A model generated the notes under the pieces. It saw only the letters and a list, made by a program, of their open reading frames with translations, was not told the DNA's origin and searched no databases. Shown in pieces: positions 1 to 11,990 of a DNA stretch of 64,000 bases; the stretch's first letter is position 1; each line of letters opens with the position of its first letter. A program made the position numbers and the translations under genes. The stretch is from Cycas panzhihuaensis (lineage: Eukaryota; Cycadophyta): NCBI GenBank assembly GCA_023213395.1, contig CM041465.1, positions 42,539,741-42,603,740 of the forward strand, read 5' to 3'.

Positions 1-350
1 CGAATATTTAGATAATTAGAAGATATTTGGTTTATTGAAAGACCATTTAGCTAGCTTAAGACTAATGCTACAAAAGTTTTAAGAAGTAGGGATTTTACAA
101 ACTTAGATAAACGTTAATTTAGGGTTCCTTTGAGAACTCTATTAGGGCATGCTATTTGTTAATATGGACTAGTCATTGATCCAAAAAAATTTGAAGTGAT
201 TTTTAATTCGAAGCCTCTAATAAATCCTACAATGATTAAAAATTTCTTGGCCATATGGGATATCATAAAAAGTTTACATAAAGATATGCTAGAATTATTT
301 CTCCTATGGAGAAGTTGTTGTAGATAGATACAACATTTATTATTGGAATA
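1..350 (+). pseudogene. Ty3/gypsy reverse transcriptase remnant
   Basis: Broken piece of a gypsy pol polyprotein covering the end of the reverse transcriptase palm and the connection to RNase H. Around bases 30-90 one frame reads DHLASLRLMLQKF, then a stop, then EVGI, which matches the helix that follows the catalytic aspartates in gypsy enzymes. From about 175 another frame reads IDPKKFEVI and NPTMIKNFL, and after a further shift GYHKKF and ISPMEKLL, the usual thumb and connection motifs. At least two frameshifts and several stops separate these pieces. No RNase H follows, so the copy seems truncated near 350. The upstream part lies outside the window. The family assignment is by motif only; the lineage is unknown. 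Confidence 0.55.
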
Positions 351-3102
351 ATACCTACCTTGGGGTAATTCCCATATCTCCTTTGGTAGCATGTCACAAT
401 ATTTGTTAACACTAGGTGGTGGTGGACTTTGAGGCATATGCCAAGTCATGCCTAGACCCTAATATTCTTTAACATTACCACTCCATCAGATTTTAGTTTG
501 TACTCTTCTCTACTTTATGTTTTAGTGTATTATAAGTGCCTTGAGATTCTAACATTTGGTGTCATAGTGATATTACTTCTCTCCAGTATATAGTCTATTC
601 AATCTACGTATAAATCTTCTATGTCCTTTGGTAAAGTATTGACTTTTAGAAGGTGTTCAATCAGTATTGAGCACCTTGTGGATTGACTATGTCTGACATC
701 TTAAGGATTGACTATGTTTGACACATACGTCTATTTAATTTGAAGTGTCTAAGTCTATGCTTGAAGTATTGAAACTAATGTTCACATATGGTTATTATTT
801 CCATTTAATATGTTTATGGGTATGTTTTTGTTTAGATAATTAAAATATTTATGCCTTTGCCTTTAGTCTAATATTCTGTTCAATTTATGGTCTACTTATT
901 ACATAATTTATATGGTCATTATTTATTTATGTCACATCATATTAATAGCTACAAGTATGTCTATACGTTTGTAAATTGTTAAACATTTACTAGCCCACAA
1001 CTATATTTTTGAGATTACATCTTGTGTTTCCATTTGAGTTTGCAACTATACTTATGGGATTGAATTTTATGTACATATCTCATACGCTCATTCTAGCCCA
1101 TTATTAGGTTCATTCTACCTTGTGTGCCTAATCTACCTCTTCCTCTATCTTGCTCTATTTTTTTTAATGTAGGAAACCCTCAACCTAGAAACTCTAGCAA
1201 CTTCTATTTAAGTCCAGACACCCTCCCTATGGATCTACTGAGAGAATATTAATCAACACACCCTACTTATGGATCTATCAATATGATTAGCCTATTTCAT
1301 ATACTAGTTTATATATTACATCCATTCAGTCTAATTATCTATTTATATGATTGCATCAAGTTGTCTGCCAACCTTTCACATCGAGCATATATATGCCCAT
1401 CTAAAATTACTGTTAGTTGTACTCACACTATATGGTCTCGTGATTAAAGGTGAGCTCTAAACATTGTTACATCTATTGTAAATTTACATATCTACATTCA
1501 AAGTCATCTTTAAAGAAATGAGTATGTTTAAATGTGAACCTTACTGAAATCTAATAAGTAACTAGTCAAATTAATAAGTGGGACAAGTTATCCCTCTCTC
1601 ATTCAGATCAACATTTTCGCACTAAGTCTCTTATGCATATTTTTCAAGGTTTTTCTTTTTGGCTACTATTAAAGAGGTAAAAAAAAAATTGTTTAAAAGG
1701 TTTTTTGGGTTGTAGTGATCATTCAAATCTCCATAACTTGCATATTTAAAGCCTTTTTTTTTTTTTTAAGTTATTAATTTTATTGGGTCCTTTATTTTTC
1801 TCTGATCAAAATAAGTAGCTACGCTTATATATTGGGCTTATATTTTATATATGAATGTAAGTATGCAAGAAGAGAGGATGTACAAAACATTAGTCTACAA
1901 TAGGTCCCTAGGGTGTGGAGGACCTAAGCAAAGGAGGATATGAACATATGCCCCCTTGGGCTTCTTGCACATCTTGTGCACACAGTTGTAGAGTAGAAAG
2001 TTATTGGTTTAGATTAGTTAGGATCTAAAGGCAACATGGATATGTGATACATATTAGGTAAGAACTAAGACAAGCATAAGACATGTGTAAAAGTTGTTAA
2101 TAGAAGTAAATAGTGCAAGTAGGTAAATGAGAAGCAGTTGTATATTAATGAATGAAGAGAACTAAATGAAATATAACAAGAAGTAAGATAATATCATTCA
2201 GTTCCTATACTAACATCCTTAGGAGGACCAAATAGTAATTAAAATCACTTGTGGTATGAGGGGGGCAATTGAGCATGAGTTCTTATCGCTCCTATATGAT
2301 ATACATGCCTAATCAAAGGAATATATAACCCCTAAGGCTACTAACTTATCCTAATCCTTTTAACTCCTAGTTAACCCAAAATAATAGAATTAATCTATAA
2401 GAACAGGGAAAGAATATCCAAAAGTGAGAGGCATGAAGGAATCAAGATCATAGGATAGATTTACTCATGGATAAGTTAGTGGGGACTTATCAATACCAAT
2501 GATGAACTTAACATGAATGCAAAACTAGCTTGGTAGTGCTCACATCTAACTTTAATAAGCCTCAAGCTCCTAAGAGGTGAAGAAGACAAAGGCATTGCTC
2601 TCAATGGGAGAGATAAAGTTCACTCAGCTAATCATGCCCCACATGTTAGTGTGTAACGAGGATAAACACCCTCTAACTACTTGCTCAGAATATGAATATG
2701 GAGGACTCAATACACCTAGAGGCACAAGACTAGATCTCTTATTTAGTGATGAAATATAGGTAGAAAGGCATCAATCCCCCATTGTTGATACAAGAACAAA
2801 CCCTAGTTCCCAGAGAGGGTAGAGAAGAAAGTAATAAATACCTAAATGCATCAACAATGAACTTTTACTTGAATGAAGACAATAAAGAATCCTAACTACC
2901 AAAGAATGACAACAGATGAGGACTCATAATAGGTGTGACCCTCTCCTTCATTATGCCTCTATAAATATACACACATCACTAAATAAGGAATGTAGGATGT
3001 TGTGTAAAATGCAAACAAAAAATTTTCCCTTTATTCTTTTTTTAATAATTTATTTTCTTTCTCCTTTTCTTTTTAAAACTAAAATCAAATTTTATAAGTA
3101 AG
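351..3102. other. Unassigned AT-rich flank
   Basis: No convincing gene, LTR pair, or repeat array was found. Small open frames (for example 2577-2759 and 2916-3101) have no recognisable motif and fit chance in AT-rich DNA. Homopolymer T and A tracts occur near 1680 and 1757 but have no adjacent LINE-like coding. The last bases before 3103 form one side of the LINE target site. It may be very old transposon sequence. Confidence 0.4.
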
Positions 3103-3114
3103 GGTGGAAGGATA
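3103..3114. repeat. LINE target-site duplication, left copy
   Basis: GGTGGAAGGATA occurs here and again at 19588-19599 directly after the poly(A) tail. Twelve bases are identical, and the match extends to 14 with one mismatch. This is the usual product of target-primed reverse transcription and fixes the LINE 5' end. Confidence 0.9.
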
Positions 3115-3789
3115 CCGAGTCAAAGAAACTAACTTGATCTATGAAACTTTGAGGGTGACTTGCACAGTAAAGAACAAATAGAATTTCGTCTGTTTAGGGT
3201 TCCTGGTAAGGAGTTGATGGCGGCAAGTTGGTTCATATATGGCGACAGACCAGGTGGCGATCAATGCAAGATGGGTGCAAAGATGCCCAACAGTAACTAG
3301 ACAGGTCATTCCTAGATCTGTGCCCTATCCTCCATTGATGTCTTGCATTCAATTAGTGAGGAGGGTGGTGGTGGTTAAAAGGTAGCTTCCAACTTATGCA
3401 GTAAGGGGATGCTAAGCTAAGAAAAGACTTCCATCTAGGAGATGGAAAACTCTAGGCCAAGAGGAGGAGATTCACTCACTCAATAGAGGTGAGCTGGGAT
3501 TTTGTACGTACAACCTTAGAAGAAGACATGGAATAGAAAGGATCCCAAGACAAAAAGAAAGCAGACCTAGTAGGAGCTTGGACCAAGCATTCGCTAGATA
3601 CTAGATCCAAATTAGTGAGATCTAATTGATCTAATAGTTTCTTTGTGTATTCAGCATTATCATGGAGGATTCCCTGAAGGAAAAAGAATAGATAATTACC
3701 CAAAACTGGACCCATTCTCCCCTTAAGAGAAAATCATACCTAGATGTCTGAAGCAATGCTGAAACAGAAACTTTTGATATTAATCCCAT
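3115..3789 (+). other. LINE 5' untranslated region / start of ORF1
   Basis: Between the 5' end fixed by the target duplication and the first recognisable ORF1 residues. The region is more G-rich than the flank. An ATG at 3221 may be the ORF1 start but its frame closes soon, so the true start is undecided. No promoter motif could be named. Confidence 0.5.
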
Positions 3790-4970
3790 TGTAGAAAAAT
3801 ATAAGATAAAAATTCCTACTCCCAAGAGGCTTTTGGATAGACTGGAGAAATACTGAGATAATAGTCTTGTTGGTCACTTTTTGGGGCCTAGGCCAAGGGT
3901 TGATCCCATCAGGAAATGGGTTAGCCAGCGATGGAAGCTAAAGGGCTCAACCAAGGTTATTGCACTCCCCAAAGCTTGTGTCTTATTTAAGTTTTCTTAC
4001 CATGAGGATATGGTAAAATATCCTCTTAAAGTCACCCTGGATGATGGGGAGGAAGGCGGTCTTACTGGAGAAATGGCAACCAGACTTCGATCCTATTGAA
4101 GGGTCTATCAAGAAAATCCCTTTATGGGTTCAACTCCCTGGTCTCCCTCTTTATGCATGGGATTTAGATGTCATCAAAGACGTTGCGAAGGCTATAGGGC
4201 CCCTTGTGGTGGTGGATTTAGTAATAAAGAATAGGAGCAGATTGGTAAACACCAGGTTTTGTGTCCTGGCCAAAACTTATAAACCTCTTCCTGAGTCCGT
4301 GATATTTGATGGGTGTGGATGGAATAAAAAGTGAAGATTAGTATATGAGGTGGAAAGTGTAAGGTTCCTTAAGTACAAACACTTAGGGCATCTTCCTCAT
4401 AGCTGCCTTGATGTCCCAAAGCCAAGTGTCATAGAACTCCCTATTGAGGAGGTAAAGGAAACGGTTGATCAGGAGGATCCCTAAGGCAATGAAGAGGCAA
4501 CAAAAATAACAGATTCTCAGAGTTTGGAGGATTGGGAGTTAGACAGTCCAGATGAGGGGTCGAAGCCTAGATTAATAGAGGTTGGGTATGCATTAAACCT
4601 GGAATAAGAAGACTCCTTATTTGAAGAGGGTGAGGTTGAAATAAGGGCCCCCCTAGATGATATTCGACTTCAGAATACATATATCCAATAAGGAATTGAC
4701 AAGGATACCCCTCAAAGGGAAGAAGGCCTTCCTCCAGAGAGAAAGAGAGAGAAGGTTTGGAAGGTTAGAGACTTAGGAATTTAGGAAGTGACAAAGAAGC
4801 CAGATTATATTAAAGGCCCTGATGTTGGCAGTGAGAAAAGGCATGTGAGACCATCATCAAAGGTGTTGCGGGAAAGAGAGGAAGCACTCCAGATAGACCA
4901 AGGAACATAACATATCCTTAAGGATGGAGGCCAATCACAAGGGCCTAAAACAAGAAGTAAGAGATGAGGA
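3790..4970 (+). pseudogene. LINE ORF1, DUF4283-like RNA-binding protein (decayed)
   Basis: First protein of the LINE, expected to coat the element RNA. From about 3805 a frame reads IPTPKRLLDRLEKY, a stop, then LVGHFLGPRP, WVSQRWKLKGS and ACVLFKFSYHEDM. After one frameshift near 4050 it continues as LEKWQPDFDP, PLWVQLPGLPLYAWD and TRFCVLAKTY. That order is the DUF4283 domain of plant LINE ORF1 proteins. A CCHC knuckle should follow; the text near 4365-4415 reads YKHLGHLPHSC, with the first Cys positions lost. The acidic and charged linker after 4430 holds more stops. The stop at 4332 and the frameshift make it non-functional. The end is approximate, just before the endonuclease at 4996. Confidence 0.8.
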
Positions 4971-4995
4971 AGATCCTAGAGGGGGGGAAGCAAAT

Positions 4996-5790
4996 ATGAA
5001 GCTTGCCACTTGGAACATACGGGGTATTAATGCCCTGTCCAAATATAGAATGGTCAAAGATTTATATAATCGACTGAAGTTAGACATTTTAATGATTTAG
5101 GAAACGAAACTACTAGTTGAGAACAGAGCTATTGTCAAGAATAAAATCTGTAAGGGAGCTGAGTGGATTACCTTAGATGGGATTGGAGGTTCTGGAGGTT
5201 TGGAAACCATGTGGAATCCTAAGAACTAAGATGGAGAGGTGTACATCATTGAGGATCATTTTATATCTTGTTGGATGACAAGTAAAAACTCCAATCATAA
5301 GTGGCTTATCACTAATGTGTATGCCCCCTTGACACAGGAAGGGAGGAAGCGCCTTTAGAATAAGATTTTGGAGGCCCATAAGGAGTGGATGGGCCCATGG
5401 GTGATTACTGATGACTTCATTATGGCCCTATCTTCTTATGAGAAGAAAGGGGGCCAGATAGAGTGGACAAGAAGTATGGAGGACCTAGGGGATTTTATGC
5501 AGAAGGGTGGGCTGATGGATATACCCCTAAGGGGGAATAAATTCACCTAGTCTAATAAAAAATAAGGATCAAATCATATCCAGGTCAAATTGGATAGAGT
5601 TATGGTTAATTACTCATGGGAAAGCCAACATAGTAATATCAGCTTAGAAGCCTTTCCAAAGATAGTGTTAGATCACGCCTCGTTGTTACTAGAATTTGAT
5701 TATAATAAAGGTCATAAAAGCCCCTATTTCCAATTTGAGCTCATGTGGACAAAGGAACTAGGCCTCCATGAATTGATGGAGGATTAGTGG
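4996..5790 (+). pseudogene. LINE ORF2, AP-like endonuclease domain (decayed)
   Basis: Nicks chromosomal DNA to prime reverse transcription. One frame starts MKLATWNIRGIN (the N-terminal WN-RG motif of LINE endonucleases), continues DILMI, a stop, ETKL (the catalytic Glu motif), then WLITNVYAPL, WVITDDFI (the usual GDFN-type motif, here altered), LDRVMVN, and LDHASLLLEF (the usual SDH motif, here LDH). In-frame stops occur near 5098, 5228, 5357, 5548 and 5563, mostly TAG or TAA where Gln or Trp is expected. It lies about 25 bases downstream of the ORF1 remains and runs into a coiled linker (5790-6160). The final Ser of SDH and the Asn of the GDFN motif look lost. Confidence 0.85.
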
Positions 5791-6161
5791 AAGGTCCCTG
5801 TGACTGGGTGTGTGATGTGGAGGTTCTCAAAGAAATTAAATTGGGTGAAATGCCAAATTAAGGTTTGGAACAAGAACACTTATGGAGACATCTTTGAAAA
5901 AAAGGATAAGATCCTTGAGCAGCTAAAAACTCTGGAGGAGCAAATTCAGGAGCAAGGGAGGTCCATCCCTCTAGATCAGGAAGAAACGAGGCTCATATCT
6001 AGCCTAGAGGGAGTTTGTCGAAGGAGGAAATCTTCTGGAAATAAAAGTCGAGGACTCTATGGCTTGGCGAGGGAGATAGAAACACAAAATTCTTCTATAT
6101 GACAACTGTAAAACATAGATCTAGTAATTAGATTAAAGCTCTATTAAATAACATCAGGGAG

Positions 6162-6665
6162 ATGATATCAAATCAGGAGGCCATCAAGAGAGCAGCAGTG
6201 GAGTATTCTTTGGAGCTATACAAGGAACCATACTATGCTAATGAGACAATTACAAGAGAGGTTTTAACTTTGATCCCTAACCAGATTGGTAGCACAATAA
6301 ATAGAGTTTTGGAAGCTCCCTTCTCATTGGACGAGGTGAGGAAAGCTATCTTCGAAGAAGGAGAAGTCCCTTGGGCCTGATGGTTCCACTCTGGGCTTCT
6401 ATAAGGAATATTGGGATATCATAAAGGATGACCTGTATGAAGCTATCAGAGAATTACATAGAAATGGGAGAATTCATGGAGAATGGCAAACCACTTCGTG
6501 GTCCTAATTCCAAAGAAAGAAGATGCTAAAAGAGTTAAAAACTATAGACCTATCAGTTTGTGCAATGTAGAATATAGAATTCTAGGAAAGATCCTTGCAA
6601 ACAGGCTTAAAGAATTTCTCCCACTGATAATAGGCCAGAATTAGAACAGGTTTGTGAGGGGTAGA
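6162..6665 (+). pseudogene. LINE ORF2, N-terminal part of reverse transcriptase (interrupted)
   Basis: Fingers of the LINE reverse transcriptase. The frame opening at 6162 reads IKRAAVEYSLELYKE and LDEVRKAIFE, then shifts near 6360 to KSLGPDGSTLGFYKEYWD, and later to VVLIPKKEDAK, KNYRPISLCN, ILGKILANRLKEFLP and IGQN followed by a stop and NRFVRG. These are motifs 0, 1 and 2 of L1 enzymes. The domain is cut at base 6665 by GyA. Reading resumes in register at 13721, after one copy of the 5-bp duplication is discounted. It has at least two frameshifts of its own, independent of the insertion. Confidence 0.85.
6661..6665. repeat. GyA target-site duplication, left copy
   Basis: GTAGA lies immediately before the TG of the left LTR. 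The right copy at 13716-13720 is GTAAA, one G-to-A change. The LINE reading frame shows GTAGA is the original. Confidence 0.85.
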
Positions 6666-7828
6666 TGATCCGTTTTGGATCTTTAAAATGCTCTAAATAC
6701 TTTATTTTTCATGTAAATGGTCTTTATGTAGTAGGAAATTGCCTTAAAGAGGCTTAATAGTCTTCATTTAGTAGAAATATGCCTTTAAAAGGCTTAAAAA
6801 TGTAAAAACATTGTATTTCTACAAGTGTAAAAAGGTGCTATAACTACTACCGAGCTGCTATTAAAGTGCTACAACTGCTACCAAGGTGCTATTAAGGTGT
6901 TATAATTGCTACCAAGGCACTACCAAGGTGTTACGCAAGTGCTACTGAGTCACATAAAGTTACTACTTGAGTCGCTACATACCGCTACAGTCGCTAGTCA
7001 AGCATCGAGTCGCTACTACTGCCATCGCAGAAGTCAAAAAACGGAAAATAATAAAAATGGGAATGTTTTTGGCGGCTCAAACCAGAACTGCTGGCACGAA
7101 ATTTAAGGAGAAGGTGCACACACGTGTCCTCTACTCATTCAAAGAGGGAAAACTCCAAAATAAATGGATTTTTCCAAGATTTTCCAAACCGTTAGAAAAC
7201 GGAGAAAATAGAAAAACGGGAATAACTCTCTCAAATGGAAACGCTTTTAAGCGAAATTCGAGAGAGGAATCTGGGGGATCAAGGCAGTGATTCTTGATAC
7301 GAAAGAGAGGACGCCGCAGCCCAAAACGTAGCACGGAGCAAGATTCAAGGAAAGCATCAAGAAAGTAACTTTCCGGAAGGAGAACGGCTCCAAGTGTGAA
7401 AAACTGCGTTGGAGAGAACACAACGGAATTCGCAGCGGATAAAACCAGTTGCGGGGAACGTGAAGGAGCCTAGAAAATCGTAGTGGCAGTCCAGAAGAGA
7501 AGACAGTAAAGCGCAGCAGTCCCAGAAGAGATGCTAGCCAGTCTTCCTCACCCAAAACGGGGTTTTTGGTACAGAAAACCAAAAACGACTTCACAGACTT
7601 CGAGACGGAGGTTCCAGCAAATGAGCAGCAGCTCAAGAAGCGCCCAGCTCTCATTCTCTCTCTCCCAAAACACTGCAGCAGTCCATTGCATGCTCAATAG
7701 AGCACAAACAAAGGGGTTTTTATAAGAAAATTCTAGAAATTTTAAATTCTATGTAATAATATGTATATTGTTCTGGATTTTGTTTCAATTGGTTAAAGTT
7801 TTCACTTTCCCATTCAAGATTCAGATCA
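6666..7828 (+). repeat. GyA 5' LTR
   Basis: Direct repeat of 12551-13715. It runs TGATCC to GATCA, so the ends form the inverted repeat TGATC/GATCA. The first part is AT-rich. The middle (about 6831-7030) is a run of GCTAC-containing short repeats. The later part is GC-richer and probably holds R and U5. It provides promoter and polyadenylation signals when active; I could not fix a TATA box with confidence. Confidence 0.93.
6831..7030 (+). repeat. GCTAC-type short repeats in GyA 5' LTR
   Basis: About twenty variants of a 9-12-base unit built on GTGCTAC, GCTACCAAG or GTCGCTAC. The matching stretch of the right LTR (12716-12930) has a different arrangement after about position 130, so the array has changed by slippage or exchange since insertion. 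Confidence 0.7.
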
Positions 7829-7835
7829 ATATTTT

Positions 7836-7847
7836 TGGTATCAGAGC
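7836..7847 (+). other. GyA primer binding site (tRNA-iMet)
   Basis: TGGTATCAGAGC, complementary to the 3' end of plant initiator tRNA-Met, seven bases after the LTR. It primes minus-strand DNA synthesis. Confidence 0.93.
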
Positions 7848-8037
7848 TAGTTTCTTGAAACCCTTGGGATTTTAGGGATTTTAAAGAAAAAAAAAATAAG
7901 AAAAAGAAAGAAAAGAAAAGGAGAAAAATCCTCTTGCTTTCATTGTAGAAGTTTGTATGAAAACTAGATACCAATATCTGTTAACGGGTGAACTTCTAAC
8001 TGAGCCTCTGGAGAGAGAAAGAAAACAGCAAAGGAAG

Positions 8038-9010
8038 ATGGCTGATCTGGAGCAGAAGATGGAGGAAAGGTTCGTGAAAATGGAGCAGAACCTCGATAGG
8101 CTGACCCAGCTTATGGCGCAGCTAGTTGCAACCTCTTCTTCAATGTACAAAGGCGAAAGAAGGAAGAAGAAGAACCGATGAAAGAGGAGATTTAATGAAG
8201 AGTTGGTAGAAGACCAACAAGAAAATGATGAAGAAGATGACAATCCGAAGATTCACACATCCATTCAAGGTAGAGGCAAAACTTGAATTGCCCATCTATG
8301 ATGGAACGTTGGATGCTGAAAAATTAGATAATTGGCTAGACCAGTTAGAGACTTATTTCTCCATTTATGGGTATAAAAACCAACAGAAAATAACTTTTGC
8401 TAGGTTAAAATAACTAAACATGCATTAGTTTGGTGGAATGCATACATTAAATCCCATAATGTGAATGAAATCACTTGGCAACAGTTTAAAATCCTCATAA
8501 AGAAGCAATTCTATCCTATTGGATATGAAGAGCAACAGAGGATTAAGTGGCAATATTACCGACAGGAAAGAGGCCAAAATGTCCAAGATTACACAACAGA
8601 ATTTCAAAAACAAGCTGTTGTGTTGGGCATCTCTAAGACATGATGCTGAAATATATTGGAGGACTGCACCAGCATATTCAGCAAGAACTTCAACTATTTG
8701 AAGTCAAATCGCTCGACGAAGCCAGCAAGAAGGCGATTGCCATAGAAAAGAGGAATAAGAAGGTTTATGCCGAAGGTAAAAGGTTTGCACCTCCAGAAGG
8801 TAGCAACAAACCTACCCAAGGAATGAAGTTTCCAAGTAAAGTTGGACAACAATCCATTAAGGGTTTTGGCAAGATCAAGCAAGCCAATACCACCCAAATC
8901 AAAATCACTTGTACTCATCAGCAAGTTTAGCGGGTCACAACAGAAGACCTGCTGGTTTCTACACCCAGAGAAAAGACCCAAGAACAAGGGGAAAGGTAAA
9001 GTTAAGACTG
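8038..9010 (+). pseudogene. GyA gag (decayed)
   Basis: Structural protein that forms the virus-like particle and packages element RNA. The start at 8038 is preferred because GyB has the matching start MAEKE at 27844; here it reads MADLEQKMEERFVKMEQNL, a probable coiled coil. After a frameshift the capsid core reads KLELPIYDG, LDNWLDQLETYF, then WWNAYIKSH, FYPIGYEEQ, DYTTEFQKQA and YIGGLHQHIQQEL, in three frames. The nucleocapsid knuckle survives only in pieces: CTHQQV in one frame and TCWFLHPEKRP in another. Breaks lie near 8180, 8415, 8640 and 8930. The start upstream at 7957 is in the same frame but lacks support. Confidence 0.85.
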
Positions 9011-9700
9011 AAGGTAAAACTTTACTCAACTCTATAGGTGATGAAAATGTTGGCGGCATTGAAGAAGCCAATGAAACGTTGATGCTCATGGCTAATGCGG
9101 AGCCTGGAGACAACCCTCAGCAAGTTGATCCAGAGATTAGAGAGGAGCTCTTCATGCTAAGAATCCAAGTGAAGCAAAGTATGGTTGATGCCATCTTTGA
9201 TGGAGGAAGCCAAAAGAATTTAATCTCATAAGCATTAGTAAAGAAACTGGGATTAAAGATGCATGCACATCCAAAACCATATCCTCTTGGATGGTTGCAA
9301 AAAGATTCAGAGTTGCAGGTTACTCACTAATGTAAGTTTAAATTTGTAATTTCTGAAAAGTTCATTGATGAAGTTGAATGTGAAGTAGTCCCTTTGGATG
9401 TTTGTCAAGTCGTGTTTGGCAGCCCATATCTCTATGATAGAGATGGAGTTCATCACAGGAGGCTAAGAAAGATTCGACTCATCAAGGACAGGAGATCATA
9501 TCTGATCAATGCATCAAAGCCACAGAAGAAGATTTCTCTCATATCTTCCCAATAAGCAAAAAGATTAATTAATACTTGTAGGAAGTTTGTGCTGCTGATG
9601 ATAAAGCCAAAGGTGGAAGAAAACGAGCAAGCAGAGTCCTCAACATAGGCACTGGATAAGAAGCAAGTGCAGCAGATTGAAGACCTAAGGAATAGGTACA
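9011..9700 (+). pseudogene. GyA retroviral-type aspartic protease and linker (decayed)
   Basis: Would cut the gag-pol polyprotein. The active-site region reads VDAIFDGGSQKNLIS at about 9186-9230, followed by a stop. The expected motif is Asp-Ser/Thr-Gly; here the middle residue is Gly, and GyB has DLGSQKN at the same place, so the Gln-Lys-Asn part is a family mark. The downstream half reads CEVVPLDVCQVVFGSPYLYDRDG, the flap and C-terminal strand region, and then a linker (ISLISSQ, stop, AKRLI) that leads to reverse transcriptase. Stops at about 9229, 9328 and 9553 break it. Few frameshifts are seen in this part. Confidence 0.75.
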
Positions 9701-10650
9701 GTGACGTATTCCAAGAGCCGAAAGGGCTGCCCCCTAAAAGGGAAATTGAACATGAAATCCACCGGTTGTCGATTCACCTTCTTGAATCTTAGTCTCTACC
9801 GAAACTCAGTTTTGGAGAATGAAGAGATTAAGAGGCAGATTCAAGAACTCTTGGAACAAGGAGTAATCAAGCCGAGTTGTTCCCCATGTGGATCACCTAT
9901 TGTTTTAGTGCCAAAGAAAGATGGAGGATGGAGAATGTGCATTGACTACCGAGCTTTGAACAAGATCACCATAAAGAACAGACATCCCTTACCGCGGATA
10001 GATGACTTGTTGGACCAAATACAACAAGAAGATATTTCGTAAAATGGACTCAAATCTGCTACCATCAGGTTCGAATCCGAGAGGAGGATACTTGGAAAAC
10101 AGCCTTCAAATCAAAGCAAGGATTGTTCGAATGGTTGGTGATGCCGTTTGGTCTATGCAATGCACCTGCCACCTTCATAAGATTGATGAATGAGGTATTA
10201 AGACCCTTCATTGATGACTTTGTAATTGTTTATCTAGATGATATTCTGATTTTTAGCCATAGATGGGAGGAACACCTCCAACATGTTAAGCAAGTGCTCA
10301 AAGTTCTCCAAGAGCAGCAGTTGAAACTAAATCTAAAGAAGTGCAAGTTTGGAAAGCAATCTCTCGTCTTCTTAGGTTTCGTGGTTGGAGGAGGAGAATT
10401 GAAGATTGACCCAGCAAAGATTAAAGTCATTCTCAATTGGCCTACACCCAAGACAACCACAGAGGTAAGAAGTTTCATTGGTGCATGTCAGTATTTAAGA
10501 AAATTTATTTTCAGATTCTCTCAAATTGCAGCACCTCTTCATGCATTGACGGGAGGACATGCAAAGTTTCATTGGGAGAATGAACAAGAAAAAGCTTTCA
10601 AGCTTTTGAAGCAGAAGATCTATGAGGCACCAGTGCTAGCTTTACCCTCA
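9701..10650 (+). pseudogene. GyA reverse transcriptase (decayed)
   Basis: RNA-dependent DNA polymerase of the element. In order: [20 protein letters not shown] and [28 protein letters not shown] (fingers), [14 protein letters not shown], then after a frameshift near 10020 the catalytic palm with LFEWLVMPFGLCNAPATF, VIVYLDDILIFS at 10219 onward with both Asp residues intact, and the thumb FLGFVVGGGELKIDPAKI and SFIGACQYLRKFI. The stretch that should hold the first catalytic Asp (the usual DL-SGYHQ motif) falls at the 10020-10080 frameshift and reads poorly. The two main pieces cover 9790-10040 and 10100-10800 in different frames. Confidence 0.9.
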
Positions 10651-11030
10651 CTGCAGAAGCTATTTGAATTGGAGACTGATGCTTCAGGTTATGCCATGGG
10701 AGCAGTATTAAAGCAAGAAGGAAAATCGATAGCATACCATTCAGAGACATTCAATGGAGCTGTCATAAACTACCCAACTTACGATAAGGAGCTCTATGCA
10801 TCGCACTGCAAAGGAAGCATTGGAGACCCTATTTGTTGGGAAAAGAAGTGGTCATCCACACCGACCACAAGCCTTTGTAATTCTTGCAGACTCAGTCCAA
10901 ATTATAGCAGGCCAGGCACATGAAGTGGATGTCCTATTTACAGCAGTTTCACATCGTGGTAAAATACAAGAAAGGAACAACGAATAAGATTGCAGACTTG
11001 CTGTCCAGACCTCCTCAACAACAAGGTAAT
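10651..11030 (+). pseudogene. GyA RNase H (decayed)
   Basis: Removes element RNA from the RNA-DNA hybrid. It follows the reverse transcriptase without a gap. The frame reads LFELETDASGYAMGAVLKQ (first catalytic Asp in TDAS), IAYHSETF and NYPTYDKELYA (catalytic Glu in DKEL). A frameshift near 10800 moves the frame. The next pieces read AKEALETLFVGK and VIHTDHKPL (Asp in TDHK), then a stop, and finally the end of the domain as YKKGTTNKIADLLSRPP. The catalytic residues can be read, but in at least two frames. The border with the integrase is near 11030. Confidence 0.85.
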
Positions 11031-11990
11031 TCTAGTTTGTTGGTAGCTATGCAATTTCAACCTTTCTGCCATGATGAATATGTTGATTTGTATTTGAAAG
11101 ATGAGGCATTCAAGCCTATCTTTGAGCAGCTACAAAGAAGGAAAAGTAGTTGCAGATTTCCAGCTAAAAGATGGACTTCTTTGCAAGCAAGATAAGCTTT
11201 GCATTCCAAAGCATGTAGACCGAATGAAGTGGATAAGAGAAGCATACACTTCTCGAGTTGCAGGACACTTTGGAGTGGGAAAGACGTTGCTAAACTTGCA
11301 GCGATATATGTATTGGCCAAATATAAGAAGATGTGACTACAAAGAAGACGAGGGTGTACATTATGTAGCACATCAAAGCCGCCAATAGGAAGTTTGGATT
11401 GTATATTCCACTCGCTCCATCACGACTGTGGGAAAGTATCTCCATGGATTTCTTTGAGGACTACCACAAACCAAAAATGGTATGGATTATTTATTTGTTG
11501 TTGTTGATCGGTTCAAGAAATGGTGTTGTTGATTCCCCGTAAGAAAACACATACAGAGAAGACATAGCTAGATTATTTTTCCAAAGATGTTTGGAAGTAT
11601 TTTGATTTCCCAACTCAATCATTTCCGATTGAGACACAGATTTTTGAGTCATTTTGGCAAACACTTTGGGGAATGATGGATACGGTTAAAGATGAGTACA
11701 CTTTTCATCCTCAAACAAACGACCAGACTAAAGTTGTCAACAGGACATTGGTATAGCTGTTACGAGGATACAATGCCAAGCATCCTAAGACTTGGGATGA
11801 AAGTCTCCCATACTTGCAATTTGCATTCAACAGAGCTATCCATAGCTCAACCCAGAAATCACCATTTGAGGTATGTTTGGGATTTCTGCCTGCAAGTCCT
11901 TTTGATTTAGAATTTTCTACTCAACTTTTTGCAGGAAATGGAAAGGAAGAAGAAGGAGACGAAAAGGCACAAAGATTCTTGGAAAGAATC
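11031..11990 (+). pseudogene. GyA integrase core (decayed, catalytic Glu codon reads Lys)
   Basis: Inserts element cDNA into the chromosome. Pieces of the N-terminal zinc region read WIREAYTSRVAGHFGVGKTL and YMYWPNIRR; the two Cys are lost in a frameshifted stretch at 11335-11400. The core's first Asp reads SISMDFFE near 11440. After more shifts the second-Asp region is garbled, and the third motif reads HPQTNDQTKVVN at about 11705-11745, with Lys where the catalytic Glu stands in most family members. The end of the core reads LQFAFNRAIHSS and SPFEVCLGF. At least four frames are used. Confidence 0.8.

Noticed and set aside
1740-1770. T-run as a possible minus-strand LINE tail
   Set aside because: No LINE coding or target duplication nearby; simple-sequence runs are common here.
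7131-8243. Minus-strand open frames of 96-135 residues in and after the GyA 5' LTR
   Set aside because: They lie opposite LTR and gag sequence, are Ser/Phe-rich shadows, and one recurs in the right LTR only in part.
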